Source: Acanthosepion lycidas
Lineage: Eukaryota > Mollusca > Cephalopoda > Sepiida > Sepiidae
Length of the DNA stretch: 64,000 nucleotides
NCBI GenBank assembly: GCA_963932145.1
Contig: OZ010586.1
Span: forward strand, 51,518,669-51,582,668
Direction of reading: 5' to 3'
The stretch's first letter is position 1, and each line of letters begins with the position of its first letter. Both the position numbers and the translations under genes were made by a program. Positions 21,290-33,184 of this stretch are shown piece after piece. The notes below the pieces were generated by a model. That model had not been told where the DNA came from and searched no databases. It worked only from the letters and a program-made list of their open reading frames with translations.

Positions 21290-21800
21290 ATTGACATGGT
21301 TAATATATTAAGGGAAAGAGAAACACAGGTTAATGTCTACTCGTTTTTATTCCTTTTAAAATTTTCTTTTTTCTGAAAAAATTGATTTTTGCAATTCTTC
21401 CTCCTAATTGTTTATCAGTAAAAGTCTTTATTTCTTGAATGATTTTTAGCAAAAATTTCGATACAGAAATTCATTCTGATCCAATGTTTTTTAATGCATG
21501 ATATTTCAATTATATACCAACTGCCTTTTTATTTTATGCTGTCCCATTTTTTGAAATAACTTGTTTTTTCATCTATGTTCTTTTCATATAATTGAATTTC
21601 CTCTTTTCGTTCAGCTTTAGAAAATACTATCCTTTTTATTGAACCCAAACAGGAAGCCAATTCTGGATTTAAGCTCAAATTTCAATTAGTTCAAAATTTT
21701 CTTTCAATAAATATGTGTACAGATGTTAAAACTTTTATAAAACTTACCTTAATTACATGATTTATGGTCATTTATAATATTTTAATTAGGGTTAATATTA
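21290..21800. other. No recognisable feature
   Basis: T-rich spacer; nothing recognised. Confidence 0.4.
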
Positions 21801-21804
21801 TTAA

Positions 21805-22790
21805 AAGCATAAAATATGCAGATGACAGGTTTTGAAGGAAAATTGAAAGAACTCTTAGACAAAGTTTTAAAGGAAAGAGAGACGAAAGGACTAACTGTAA
21901 GAAGGTAGAATGCATAATTATTGGCAAAAGTAACAGCTCAAGATATAAGCTACTTATTGGGGATGTCCAAATGACGTAGGTATGGAAATTGAATTATTTG
22001 GGTATTGGAGTAGTAGAAATCTGAAGGCATAGAAGTTGAGTGAAAGATGACTTCCAGAAACTAAGCAAAGTCTCTAAAAATAGGAAAATTTTGTTAGAAA
22101 CAAAGAAAAGAGTGCTGAACTACTATGTAATATCTAATCTGTTGTATATTAGTGAATAATGGACAATCAGATCACAGGTGAAGAAGAGACTTCAAGAGGT
22201 ATGGTTCTACTAATGAATGCTGAGAATACCATGAACAGAATATATTAGCAATGAGAAAAATAGAAACTGGAAGGAAATTGATACTTAAAATCAGAAAGAG
22301 ATCATTGAAATTTCTAGGAAACATTATGAAGCAAAAGAAACTGGTGAATTTAACACTCACAGGATGTACTAAAGTCAAGAGAAGATGGGAAACAGCAAGT
22401 AAACTTTTTTCTTTTTAATTCTTTTCACTGCAAGCAAGACAATAAAACCACAAAAACATAAGGGATTTCTGAGTGTTATGAAAAAAATCATTATTAGAAT
22501 TAAGAAGACAGAAGATAATGATTGACACTGCATTTAAATTTTTCAAGATCAGGATCAAAGTTGACTGGGAAGCAAGGAGCTGGAAGAGAGTTCTGCAAGT
22601 TGGAAACATGATGGAAGAAACTGTTGACATAGAATTTGCATTTATATCTTGCCTACTTAATAACATTTTCTGAATTCATGGCAGAAAAATGGCAGTGGTA
22701 ATAAAGGGGCAAAAGTTAGTTAAAACAACAAAATAGAGAAAGTTGTGGAGAGCCATAAGAGATATGACATATCAAAAAGAAGAATTATTA
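21805..22790 (+). mobile_element. RTE-type LINE remnant with insert
   Basis: It starts at the RT active site, where KYADD is still readable (codons for YADD at 21815-21826), and continues through the KKGL and NCKK-like blocks to the C-terminal blocks near 22260-22390. A 290-base foreign block (about 22405-22690) interrupts it; the 3' end (GAGAAAGTTGTGGAGAGCCA, 22736) follows. The insert shares GAAGAYAGAARATAATGRTTGACAYTGCATTT with 57040-57070. Many stops and frameshifts. Confidence 0.75.
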
Positions 22791-22794
22791 CTAT

Positions 22795-23130
22795 GATGGT
22801 TATCTAAATTTGTTTATGCTGATAAATAGTAATTTATTCATATCTTCATTTTTATTTCTTTTAGTATGACATTTCAACAAATGTCCTTTCTAACTATCCT
22901 CAATTTTGAGTGTTTATTTTAGTGCTGCTCATTATTTTATGCTCTGCTTCAACAGGAATAATTCAAAGAATCAAATGAAATTATTGTAGATGCTATTTCT
23001 TCATGTAGAAAGCTTTAAATATTTTTCTGGTGGTAGAAAAAATTATTATCACAATATAAACAGCTATATTGAGAGATGTAAAAAGAAAAATTAAGATCAA
23101 AGAAGAGAAAATATATAATTACGATAAGGA
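22795..23130. other. No recognisable feature
   Basis: AT-rich spacer. Confidence 0.4.
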
Positions 23131-23134
23131 GATT

Positions 23135-23745
23135 CACTGTGTCAATCCAAGACAATTTCTCTCTTCAGAATCCATTATGCACATTTATAAATCTACTATT
23201 CATCTGTGCATCAAATACTGCTGTCAAATCTGGTTTGGTGATGCTACTATATATCTCAATATACTTGAAAAAATTCAAAGAAGGGATCTGTAATGTAATC
23301 AATCTTGATCTGGCATCTTGACTTCAGTCCCACTGATATGGTGTGGCTTCCCTCTGTCTTTTTTACAAATATTTTCATGGCAATTGTTCTGATGGATTTT
23401 CCTCCTTAGTGCCTTGGCTGCATGAATTCAAGTGTGCTACTAGATTGCCAGTTAGGTCTCACTGTTTTACTGTTGAATTAGCTAGATGCAACTGTCAGTT
23501 CTATTCTAATGGTTTGCTTTTCTTGCAGTTATCACATATGGAACTCTCATCCAATTTCTTGCTTCTCTGCCACCTCTAATATTCAAACATTTAAATGCAA
23601 TATCAATTGTTATCTTCTGTCTTCTTGAACCCTGTTCCTTTATTGACCTTTTCTTTACTTCTCTTCACTAAAGTCTTCACATTCTCTTTCACTTTATGTA
23701 TGTCTGTGGTATTATCACCTTACTTGGGTGAAATGATTAAAAAAA
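23135..23745 (+). mobile_element. LINE A copy A3 (C-terminal domain and 3' UTR)
   Basis: Peptides SSESIMHIYKSTIH, KYCCQIWFGDA and, after frameshifts, ASLCLFYKYFHGNCSD, LVPWLHEFK and FYSNG match residues in the last third of the A1 frame. The end of the 3' UTR, GGTATTATCACCTTACTTGG then GTGAAATGATTAAAAAA, gives a tail at 23737. It is 5'-truncated in the post-RT domain. Confidence 0.8.
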
Positions 23746-23749
23746 ACAA

Positions 23750-24035
23750 CACATCTATTTTTACTGCAATAATAAAATGTACCCTCTACATACTTATCTG
23801 ATTTGATTTGAAAATTAAATTTTCATTTTAAATTAAGGTATAAGATCCAACAGGTTATTTTAAAAGATTTATCAGTTCTTTTAAAAATGTTTTTTTTGAT
23901 TTACAGTAATTATATATTTTTTCTTGTTTGCTTTTTGCTTTCCTTATTTATGCCAGTTTTTAATGTATTGATAAATATCTCTTATTTAAATTTTTTGGTG
24001 GAAGTTCCAAACATTTTAACAAACTTTTTTTGATA
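23750..24035. other. No recognisable feature
   Basis: T-rich spacer. Confidence 0.4.
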
Positions 24036-24039
24036 GTTT

Positions 24040-24445
24040 TACCCAACACCACAAACTGCTACTAAACCAAAACATTAATTTAAAAAATAGCCTCATCAGT
24101 TCATGACTTTCATACAGATGTCATGCCTGGCACCAAACTCATTCAAAAATATCAAACTGTGAGCTGCATACAACCACTTTCTTAGATTAATTGTTAAAAT
24201 GGCTTTCAGCAAATGAAATATGTAAATTTAGTGAAGACCATCCTTCAAACTTTGTGAACTAGCACCACACAAAGAACTGTACCAAATAACAGAAGCCACA
24301 TCACTTGAGGACATTCAACAACAGCAACAACTAAAATGGATAGCATATGTAACTCGAAAAGAAAATAATGGCATAATCAAAATATTGAAATTCCACATTA
24401 TTTCAAACAAAAGGTTAGGAATGAAGTCTCCATCAATAGTGATTT
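24040..24445 (+). mobile_element. LINE 3' fragment, family C
   Basis: Translation gives ELAPHKELYQITEATSLE, then QQQQLKWIAYVTRKENN and NKRLG, typical of the extreme C-terminus of endonuclease-RT LINE proteins. It matches the minus-strand segment 1045-1390. RT motifs are absent. Confidence 0.65.
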
Positions 24446-24446
24446 G

Positions 24447-24612
24447 TTTGTTTAATGGTATATAATCTCCTTATGGGTCATTTAATGCCAAAATTGAATT
24501 TTCTTTGGAGCATTAATAATGTATTGCTGGTAATTTTTTTTTGCAAAAATATATTGCTGGTATTTTTACTATGCAAATATATTTTTATACTTTTCTAGTG
24601 TTTTGACCCTAG
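24447..24612 (-). repeat. Interspersed repeat R3, partial copy
   Basis: The complement matches the right half of the 36.6 kb copy, from GTCAAAACACTA to CATTAAATGACCCATAAGGA. It follows immediately on the LINE C fragment. Confidence 0.65.
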
Positions 24613-24614
24613 TC

Positions 24615-25595
24615 CTCTATCAATACAATCATAATAAAGAGCTATAACTTTTAGTGGACTTGAGAAACTTATTTTCCTGAAAAATTGTTTTTATAGAAAG
24701 ATTTTATAAATTTCAACTGAACATGTTTGGTCAATGAATGCTAAATGTTTCCTTATAAGGAAACTGCTAATATTATCATTACCATTTGTTTTGGCTCTAT
24801 TCTAAATGACTGCCCATATGTTCTCTTCTTAAATACTTCATCTGCTATACCTTATCTCATGCTCACATTGAACTGTAGCTTTTTTTTCCCTATATCCAGT
24901 TCTTAGAAAATAGTTTTTTCCTTATATTTTCTTTTACAATTACACTGGATATCACATGCATAATTTTTTACTTTATTTGTCTCACAGGGAGTTTTACGAA
25001 GAGGTTGCAAAGAATAGTTTTGTTATTCAAAACTATCCTGATATTATTATATTGACTTTGTTTTTTTAAAAAATACTTTAATGTTATGCTGACTCTGAAG
25101 ATAAAAACATGAAAACTGTTTTATATGTTTTGATATTTGCAGCTTCATTTTTTATGAGGGAGTGCTGAAAAATTCTCAAGCTGACCCACATTCCAATATA
25201 TAACCAAATTACCAAGCCTCAGATTTTATTTTAAAAGGGCTTCCTGCTCAGACTGTGAACTACTTAGCACTTCTTTGTAATAATTTCAAACAAGCCATGA
25301 CTATAAATATTTTAAACAGAATCACAATTATTGAACCGTGAAGTGATAACTTTCTTTTTCATGCATGCATAACTTACTTTCCAATAACAGTTTTTCTTCA
25401 CAGAGTTTTTGAAGTTGTGGATGTTAACAAGGTTGTGAGTTTTGTGTGTATTTTTGAGGTGAAGGTGTGTGTTCAATATATAAACAAAGAAGATAGAAGA
25501 AGCATACAAAAACTTGAGTTTCTGATCTAGACATTTATTTCTTTTATGTCGACTGCATTGAAAAAAGTTAAAAGGTCCCTTGAGTATGTACGTTT
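24615..25595. other. No recognisable feature
   Basis: AT-rich. GTGCTGAAAAATTCT with a following ACCCACATTCCAA (25162-25200) resembles 44365-44400, hinting at one more worn repeat. No gene seen. Confidence 0.4.
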
Positions 25596-25599
25596 TCTT

Positions 25600-25945
25600 T
25601 TTGGTTCAAAAATAATTTATGGGAAGTAAAAATAGAAATGGGTAAAGATGGTCAAGCTCAAGTTAGCCTCGTGCTGAGTTGGGAAGGGGCATTCTGACAG
25701 TGATGGGTTGGGCATTCTGACAGTGATGGGTTGTCTTTGTCTGGGTTTTGAATATGTCCAAAACAGTGCAAATTCAACAAAGGGTCTCAAGAGTTCTGAA
25801 TCATCGAGATGTCTCCCACACCCAGGTTTGCAACCAGCTAATACCACCTTGTCTTGGTTCTGAAATAATTCATGGGAAGTAAGGATATGAACACGTAAAG
25901 CTGGTTGAGCTCAAGTCAGCTTTGCACTGAGTTGGGAAGACTGAA
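25600..25945. repeat. Repeat block A-B-A'
   Basis: A 90-base block (25600-25690: GGTTCAAAAATAATTTATGG ... GTGCTGAGTTGGGAAG) returns in diverged form at 25855-25945. Between them lies the 140-base block 25710-25849, which occurs again 1 kb away, preceded by a 23-base tandem duplication of its own first bases (GGCATTCTGACAGTGATGGG twice). No reading frame of note. Confidence 0.75.
25710..25849 (+). repeat. 140-bp near-identical repeat, copy 1
   Basis: Identical to 26756-26895 except for one base (GAATCATCG here, GAAGCATCG there). The identity is far higher than between any other copies of old repeats in the window. Confidence 0.9.
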
Positions 25946-25949
25946 CCTC

Positions 25950-26340
25950 TACTTCATGAGCTGCTAAAACATGTCCTACAAAATTGTTGGTAAGTAGAAA
26001 GAGTTCATTTGTCAGTGGACCAGAGAAACTAACATTCCCCAATAGGAATGCTATTACCTCATGGTTCACATCTTGAAACCAAGACAAGAAAGAGAAAGTG
26101 AGGTCATAAAATCACACATGTCACCAGAAACCCTTTCTAGTTTCTTTATAACTTACATCATGGGAAAATGAATTTATTTATTTATTTATTCTTTTTTTTA
26201 TTTTATTTATTGGTTTTATTTAATTTTTCCATAAAGTATTTAAAATCTTTTACTTTTCCATAACTTTCAACTGCTTTAATAACCTGTTGTCTTATGCAGG
26301 AGAACAAATGACTATTTATCATTAAAAAACTTGCTTCTCT
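25950..26340. other. No recognisable feature
   Basis: Mixed AT-rich sequence with a short TTTA repeat (26168-26225). Confidence 0.4.
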
Positions 26341-26344
26341 GCCT

Positions 26345-26665
26345 TTGATCCTAAGTTGTGTGCTTGTCAAGGGGAAAGATATACTTGGAGCAAACCATCT
26401 GAATAAGAATAGAAATTAATTAAATAGCTACACAAAAATAGAAAGGGGCAGGATACATCCTTGTGCCACACAAGTATGTATCTCCTCCTCAGATTTATTC
26501 AACCTCTACAGAGAGGCTCTACCAAGGGAGATAAAGACCTTACCAGAATTTATTAATAGTGGCATAATCTTAACAATATAAGATATGCAGATGACACTGT
26601 GTTGATGACAGACAAAAAGAAAACTACAAGACATACCAGACAGGGTTGTAGAAGAATGCAAACCA
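26345..26665 (+). mobile_element. RTE-type LINE remnant with intact YADD
   Basis: This is the palm region of the reverse transcriptase: RKGQ-like and FIQPLQRG-like remains of the RQG..SP.LFNLY block, then NNIRYADDTVLMTD. YADD is encoded at 26584-26595 and preserved, although the flanks are frameshifted. The continuation is at 27060, after a block containing the 140-bp repeat. Confidence 0.75.
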
Positions 26666-26689
26666 TCAACTGCAAAACTTTAGAAAATA

Positions 26690-26975
26690 GGGTGTTACAG
26701 AATGCAAAGGCCAGGGCCAGAATGGTTAGCAATTGGCTGGTGTGACTCATGGGTGGGGCATTCTGACAGTGATGGGTTGTCTTTGTCTGGGTTTTGAATA
26801 TGTCCAAAACAGTGCAAATTCAACAAAGGGTCTCAAGAGTTCTGAAGCATCGAGATGTCTCCCACACCCAGGTTTGCAACCAGCTAATACCACCTGCGGA
26901 GGGACACTGGGCCAATGTACAACATGTGTTCTGATGACATCAGTCCTTCTACTGTCTCTTGGAATCTAAGCTGTT
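26690..26975 (+). mobile_element. Insert carrying the 140-bp repeat, copy 2
   Basis: It sits inside an RTE copy between 26665 and 27060 and contains 26756-26895, the second copy of the 140-bp repeat. Its flanks differ from those of copy 1, so the unit moved or was copied by itself or as part of a larger, diverged element. Confidence 0.65.
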
Positions 26976-27059
26976 ACTATTAATAAAATGAATTTCAAAA
27001 GTAAATGACCCTTTTCATTGATACCATTTTATTTAGTAGTGTAGGGATGCCGAGACAAC

Positions 27060-28225
27060 ACAAAATGCAACAATGGGAAAAAGACCAAGATGCAAGCTAA
27101 AAATTAGAGATGTAAACATCAAACAAGTACAGCTGTCTAAATATCTTGGGAGTGTTTTAACAGAGGACAGAAAATACAACAATAAAATTAGCAAAAGATG
27201 CATTCCAAGAATCTTAAAGTACTCACAAAAAAAAAAAAAAAATTATTTAAAACAAAGAAACGAATTCTGTTTTGCTATGTGATATCCATGCATGGCAGTA
27301 AGTGTTGGATAATCTCCCCACGGATGAAGAGAAAACTGGAAGCAAGAGAAATGTGAGAAATTAAAGAGTCACAGAACAACAACAATGATTCTTAAGTGTA
27401 TTAAATAACAACTTTAAAGAAAGAATAAACATTTATATTAACTTTCAAAAAATTTTCAATAGTTTCTAAAGAAAGGTTATTATTATTATGATAGAAAAAC
27501 TGGTATGCATTGGTGGTCCTACAGGAGGTGGGAGGGGTAACAACTTAATATAAAGAAGTAAAATGCACATGTACCATTTTTTTCTAATTCATTTCATGTT
27601 TAAATGGATTAATTATTGCAAAGTATTCTAACAAAGGATGGAAAATGTGACACTGAAATCTGAAGATGCATTCCAAAACCTAAGCTGAGTATTTCAGTCG
27701 GTTATGTTCCAAGTGGGATACATGCTTAGGCGCTCATGTATCTTTCAATACATGACTGACAAGGCAGATTTTTTCCCGCAGTAGTTTGCCATTTCTTTCT
27801 GTGATAGACCAGTTGCCATCCAAGGTTATAGAACCTGGTCCATCCTGTTATTTACCCATAGCTGGGAGGGGAGAAGAAGAGAATTCATACCTTTCCCAAG
27901 CAAAAGCAAAACATGTGAGCAATGATGAGGTTTTAGAGAAAATTTAAATTAAAAGGACACTTATACTTAACATTAGGTTAAGATAGTTGAAATTTTTGGG
28001 ACACATAATAAGGAAGGAAAGCTTGGAAAATCTGTTACACATAGGACAGATTAAGGGCAAGAGGGACAGAGGAAAAACAATGAATAACATACTTGATGAG
28101 CAGAAAATGGATGGCAGAACAGGGTTTAGAAATAATAAAAAGACAGAATTTCTTTAGAGCTGCAAGTGACAGGAAATTGTGGAGAGCCATGATCCTCTAC
28201 ATCCTGAGGGGACACAGAACATAAA
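27060..28225 (+). mobile_element. RTE-type LINE remnant, interrupted
   Basis: Three pieces in order: 27060-27420 (KRPRCKLKIRDVNIKQVQLS KYLGSVLTED, readable over 60 codons), 27600-27690 and 27915-28225 (METK-like to the 3' end, GTGGAGAGCCATGATCCTCT then CATCCTGAGGGGACACAGAA). A SINE body in the opposite orientation separates the last two. Stops throughout. Confidence 0.75.
27690..27912 (-). mobile_element. 5S-derived SINE body, copy 3 (headless)
   Basis: Shares GTGATAGACCAGTTGCCATC, CAAGGTTATAGAACCTGGTC and GGAGAATTCATACCTTTCC-like blocks with the copies at 21.1 and 58.9 kb. It is inserted in the RTE remnant. Confidence 0.65.
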
Positions 28226-28229
28226 CACA

Positions 28230-28880
28230 GTGACTTTGACATTAATTCATTTTACTACGAGTCAGTTACTTTTATCTGATTTTTCATGGTGTTAATGAAA
28301 TAAAATTTCATACTAAAAATTATTTACGGAAAAACCTTTTTTTTTAATTATTTATAAATGTTTTTTCATCTTATTTTACTGTTACATTTGTTTTGTTTTT
28401 TTTTTCAATCAAAACAAAATAAATACCTGCAATTTTAATCTTTCTGTATATTTTGTTGTCCAACTTTGGAATGTTTTAGACGGGCAACAAATTTTACTAC
28501 TGCCTTCAGTGACACAAAACACAACTCTAGTTCACTGTTTCTTGTATGTTCCCTGGAAATGATCACAAATATTTCTTTAACTATCTCAGACAGACGTCAT
28601 TTGATGAGGAGTAAAATGAAAACAGTCATGGCTTATGACCTCCTTAAAACATTGGTCCTTCACTTGGATAGTTTGGGGATATAGAGCCACTGGTAGAAGA
28701 ATTACTTTTGTTTATATTTTTCTATCATTGCCTTCTCATCACAGTAATAAGAATACTCATTGTACTGATATTTATTTTATAGTAAATTTAAAAGGGCACA
28801 AAACATTATAGGTTTTTTTATGTATATTTATATATGTATATGTATATATATATTTTGAAAATATATTTTATGCATATGTA
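28230..28880. other. No recognisable feature
   Basis: AT-rich. A 72-codon plus-strand frame at 28466-28684 has no motif. Confidence 0.4.
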
Positions 28881-28884
28881 TACA

Positions 28885-30060
28885 GTGCTGTGCAAAAGTG
28901 AATACCTAAGATAATATTAAAAAAATTGTCTCTTTTTTCCAGATAATTAACAAATCTTTATTAAACTATATATTCATTAAGAAAACCCTTTATTAAATCA
29001 ACTACAACCACTTTCAAAGATTTTATCAAGCTTGAATAAAAATATTAATTAAAAATTAAGATGTGCAAAAGTAAGTGAACCCTTACAAGCTGTGTATAAA
29101 GCAGTCAAACAATATAACTTATTGTGTAAGCAAAAGTGTGCAGTTAGAAACTAAATTTAAAAAATATAATATATGCAAAATCAAAAGAAACTTCATGAAG
29201 CTTTAAAAAATTGCATCAAAATTACTTGGAGTGCACTTCTCAATGATGCAACCAATTATTTACAAATGGAAGGCCTTTGGTATGATGGCATCATAATCAA
29301 GAAGTTGCAGTCTGCAAAAAAATAACAGCAAGAGCAAGTAGACATCTAGTTCAGCAAGCCCAGGCAAATCCTACTGTGACCTTTGCGATTCTCCAATGCC
29401 CACTGGCCAATGTCAGAATCAATGTGCATCCATCTACCATGTGACAAAATCTGAATAATGTCAATCTTCATGGCAGAATGCCTAGGAAAAGCCACTACTT
29501 ATGAAATAGTACATGCCTGCTCACCTCAACTATGCCATAGTAATAAGCTAGAAATATTCTGGTGAAAGGTTTTATGGTCAGAAGAGGCCAAAATAAAGCA
29601 TTTTGGGAGGAACAATATGTGATATATCTGGCATACTTTTAAAGAGAAGAATTTGCTACCAAACATTAAACATGGTGGTGATAGCATTATGATTTGGGAG
29701 TGATTTGCTGCATCTGGAACAGGCCGAATAATACACATTGAGGGCACAATTGACTCTGCAAGATTTCCAAGCATTTTGATAGAAAGTGTCTTGCCCTTGA
29801 CTTGAAAGTTAGGTTTAGGTCAGTGATCTGAAGCATCAAAGCAAATCTACAAAAGAATGGGTTTGAATAAGGAAATTTCCAGTCTTGGAATGGACTAGTG
29901 AAAGTAATGATCTAAACCCAATTGAAAATCTGTGATTCAAGTGTAAGTTGGCAGTACATGCAAGGATCCCAGGTAATATTGAGCAATTATGGGAATTTTA
30001 CCAAGAAGAATAGTAAAAAAAATGATGCTCCCTACTGCCAGAAACTTCTTACAAATCATA
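28885..30060 (+). mobile_element. Tc1 transposon copy 2, IR/DR type, 3' end lost
   Basis: The left end has two direct copies of a transposase-binding-like repeat, GTGCAAAAGTGAATACC at 28889 and GTGCAAAAGTAAGTGAACCC at 29064, 175 bases apart, as in IR/DR Tc1 elements of the Sleeping Beauty kind. Transposase remains follow: LWSEEAKIKHFGR near 29570-29610, HGGDSIMIWE near 29665-29700, GTGRIIHIEGTID, and NDLNPIENL near 29905-29935. Frameshifts and stops are frequent. The right terminal repeat is missing; RTE sequence begins at 30060. Confidence 0.8.
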
Positions 30061-30560
30061 GAAAAAGATTGGGTTAAGGAGGTTTGGAAGATCTATTACA
30101 TGACAGATTAAAAGCAAGAAGGAGAGTGGTAAACAGTATATAACATGGATGGCACAACAGAGTTTAGGAGAAATATCAAAAAGGTAAAACTTATTAAGAG
30201 CTACAGGGGACAGAAAGTTGTGGAGAGCCATGACCGCCTACAACCTAAAGGGCCATGGTACATAGAAGAAGAACAAGCATGAGTAAATGGATGACAGAGC
30301 AAGATTTAGGAGAGATAATATAAAGACAAAATTTATTAAGAGCTACCAAGGAGGGGAAATTGTGGAGAGCCGTGATTGCCTACACACTGAAGGGTCAAAG
30401 TGCATAGAAAAAGAATGAGCTTGAGTAAATGGATGGCGCAACAAAGTTTAGGAGAGATAACAAAAAAAAATTATTAAGAGCTACAAAGGACAGATAATTG
30501 CAGAGAGCTATGATTGCCTACATCTTGTGGGGATATAAAGAAGAAGAAATGGCTAATACC
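30060..30560 (+). repeat. RTE 3' end repeated three times in tandem
   Basis: The last 130-150 bases of the RTE occur in series. The landmark GAGCCATGACC/GAGCCGTGATT/GAGCTATGATT comes at about 30225, 30366 and 30505, each preceded by TTATTAAGAGCTAC and TTTAGGAGA and followed by GCCTAC, a CTGAAGGG-like piece and AGAAGAA. Each unit restarts near the codons of KWM(A)QQ. It is not coding. Confidence 0.8.
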
Positions 30561-30564
30561 CTGA

Positions 30565-31345
30565 TGATCCCACCACACACATAATATTATTTTTCTTTCA
30601 TGAAGGTCAGCTTTTGGGATTAATATTGCAGATGTATCCTTGCCACTTGGGTAATCCAAATTTATTCTTAATTGGGATGTATGATTAATAGTTACAATGA
30701 TATATTTATCATTGCAATTAAATTTCCAAAATTACCAATTACTTATGAGTCAAACTAATATTTTAAATTACTTTCAAATCAGTTTAAATTATCTCCCTTG
30801 ATAAATTCATAACCTTGAAAAACTGGTATTACAAATTACCATTTAGTTTACTGCTGTTTCTTATATTTATTCTTGTATCTAGTATGTGCTTAGGTTTCAT
30901 TCTTGACTATTTGCTGACCTAAAATTAATGTATACTCAGCCAATATTATTAACTCTATAATTTTTGAGGAGAGCAAATGAATTATGCAATATGTACATGC
31001 TTACATTTAAAGGACAAGCAGCATATGTAATCAGACACTTTCAATGAAAATTGATTAAACTTGGGTTGACTGAAGTCAAAACTTTTAAAATAAATCCAAA
31101 AATTAGATCAGCTAATTATTAAATGTATAATGTCTTTTTCAGTCAGTTGAAATTTACAACTGAAGTTTAAACTATTTCTATGTGTCATTTGTTTTCTTTC
31201 CTGTTGTTAAGATAAATAAAATAAACATTTTAAAAGGCAATTTATTCATAATATTTATGTCATTATTAATTTTTATTAATTTTTCAATATGTATGTTTTT
31301 CATCACTCCTCTCCATATTTATAAACAAATCCTACAGATGTATGC
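30565..31345. other. No recognisable feature
   Basis: AT-rich spacer. Confidence 0.4.
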
Positions 31346-31349
31346 AAGG

Positions 31350-31805
31350 ATTTCTTTCTAACCAATAAAAATGGACCAATTTTTGGTCTCATCCAACATA
31401 TATTTGCACTTGGTTGTCTTGAAGTCAGAATGCTATAATCCCTTGACTGTATCCCTTTTGTATGTGAACACAATACTTACTTTGTGAACTTTTTATTAGG
31501 TTGGTGCAAAAATAATATCGTTTTTTGACGTTAAAAACTACGTCAAAAAACGATATTATTTTTGCACCAACCTAATACCTTATTACTGTTACTTTGCCTA
31601 GTTTGGACTTGTATATATATTGTTTACTTATTATTATCATTCTTTTCCTCCCTTTTCTTATTGCCTATTGGGAACTTTGTCAATTCAATTTCTTGAGCAT
31701 TTTGTCACTTAAATATGCCAATTACTCTACACATTTTAATTTCATTTTCTTTTTATTTCAACTCTCAGACTGTCATTCTACAACCATGAGTAAGAAATGC
31801 AGATT
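31350..31805 (+). repeat. Unnamed interspersed repeat D, copy 1 (holds a MITE)
   Basis: Shares blocks in order with 46185-46545: TTGAAGTCAGAATGCTATA, a GTGAACTTTTT/ATGAACTTTTT block, TATTACTGTT, a TTGTTTACTTATTATTATC/TTGTTATTGTACTTG block and the end near ACTCTACA. The MITE at 31496 interrupts this copy. Function unknown. Confidence 0.65.
31496..31575. mobile_element. mariner-derived MITE, hairpin 3 (perfect arms)
   Basis: 80 bases: two 36-base arms that are exact reverse complements around the 8-base centre TAAAAACT, TA on both sides, ends TTAGGTTGGTGCAAAAATAA. The equivalent place in the repeat-D copy at 46.3 kb lacks it. Confidence 0.95.
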
Positions 31806-31829
31806 GGAATTATAGAATAAATTTTTCTG

Positions 31830-32655
31830 ATTTTGCTTGATGCTTAACTGAATGTTGCTATAAAAAGCAAGTGAATTTAAGATGCAAGAAATACTAACAT
31901 TAATCATTAATAATACTTCATTAATTAAAAAAAATAATATATAAGTTTTTCAAATTTTAATTAACATATTTATTTTTGTTTCTTATTTTAACATTTTAAT
32001 TCTAGTATTCTGTAATAAACATTTTTTTTATCTGGGTTCCAAGTATGAATAGTTTCTGAATTATGAAAGGAAAAGGAAAAAAAAATTCCATCTTTGATAC
32101 AAACTTCAGTTGGCTGATTCAAATCTATTTGCCTCACAGCAGTTTGATGTGGAATTTTCTGTTGATGGCTACCATCTGCATATAATAGGTGACTATTATG
32201 ATAAAGAAAATCTGTCAGAATGGAAGCTTACTTCTGTCTCGAATTTGCTCATATAACACAAATGCTATTGTCCATTGATAAGAAGGGATCAAAAGTAACC
32301 TTCTCTTTGCCTTTTGATGACGTAATGATGAACTAACACAAGTATTGTTATTAAAATACTTTTACAAAAACATTTTTGAAAGGGAAAATCATTTTTGTAA
32401 AATCATGATTATTATTCTCATCACATCATGAACAGTATCAAATATTATCATATGCTTTTATAGCATTTTGAAACAGCTTAAGTCTTGTTAAAATTTAGAC
32501 TGATCCAACATTTTTGGATCTTAAAAACAAAATAAAATTTAAAGCTTTTGCCAAATAAAGAAAAGAGACAAAGGAGGAAATTTACATGACTCCTAAATGT
32601 ACTAAAAATATGTAATTTAATTAGATTGGCAGAAATATGATTTTATTATTCTTTT
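31830..32655. other. No recognisable feature
   Basis: AT-rich spacer; nothing recognised. Confidence 0.4.
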
Positions 32656-32659
32656 ATGT

Positions 32660-33180
32660 ACTGTGTCCAGTCAAGATTTGGATGATTGTGGCTCTCCACA
32701 ATTACCTGCCTTTTTTGCTTTTAGTAATTTTTTTCTTTTTGTTATCTCTCCTAAACCATCCATTTACACAAGCTCATTAGGTAGTTTATGTGCTGTTTTC
32801 CTCTGTCTATATTGCCTTCAATCTGTCATGTGAGTATCAAATTTTCTAAGCCCTCTTTCCTCATTATTTGCCCTAGAAATTTCAACTTTCTGATGTCAAG
32901 TATAAGTGTCCTTTTTGTTTCCATTTTCTCTAAAACTGCATTGTTGCTCAAAATGTTTGGTCTCTGGTATTCTCAGCATCCTTCTGTAGAACCACATTTC
33001 TGCTACTTCAAGTCTACATACGTAAGGAAATTGTCCAGCATTCACTGCCATACAGGAAGACTGATATTAAGTAAGAGTTCAGTACTATTTTCTTTGTTTC
33101 TAACGAAGCTTTCCTCTTTTTTAATAATTTGCTTAGCTTTTAGAAGGCATCTATCTCAATTTGTATTGCTTTAAAGATAT
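32660..33180 (-). mobile_element. RTE-type LINE 3' remnant
   Basis: A fairly complete minus-strand 3' third, from the terminus (GGCTCTCCACAATTACCTGC, 32690) through the RDRGK/GLEN region, the METKR/RIRK region (32905-32935) and the RRMLR region (32975) to the KYLGS region (33150). Tens of disabling changes. Confidence 0.8.
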
Positions 33181-33184
33181 CACA

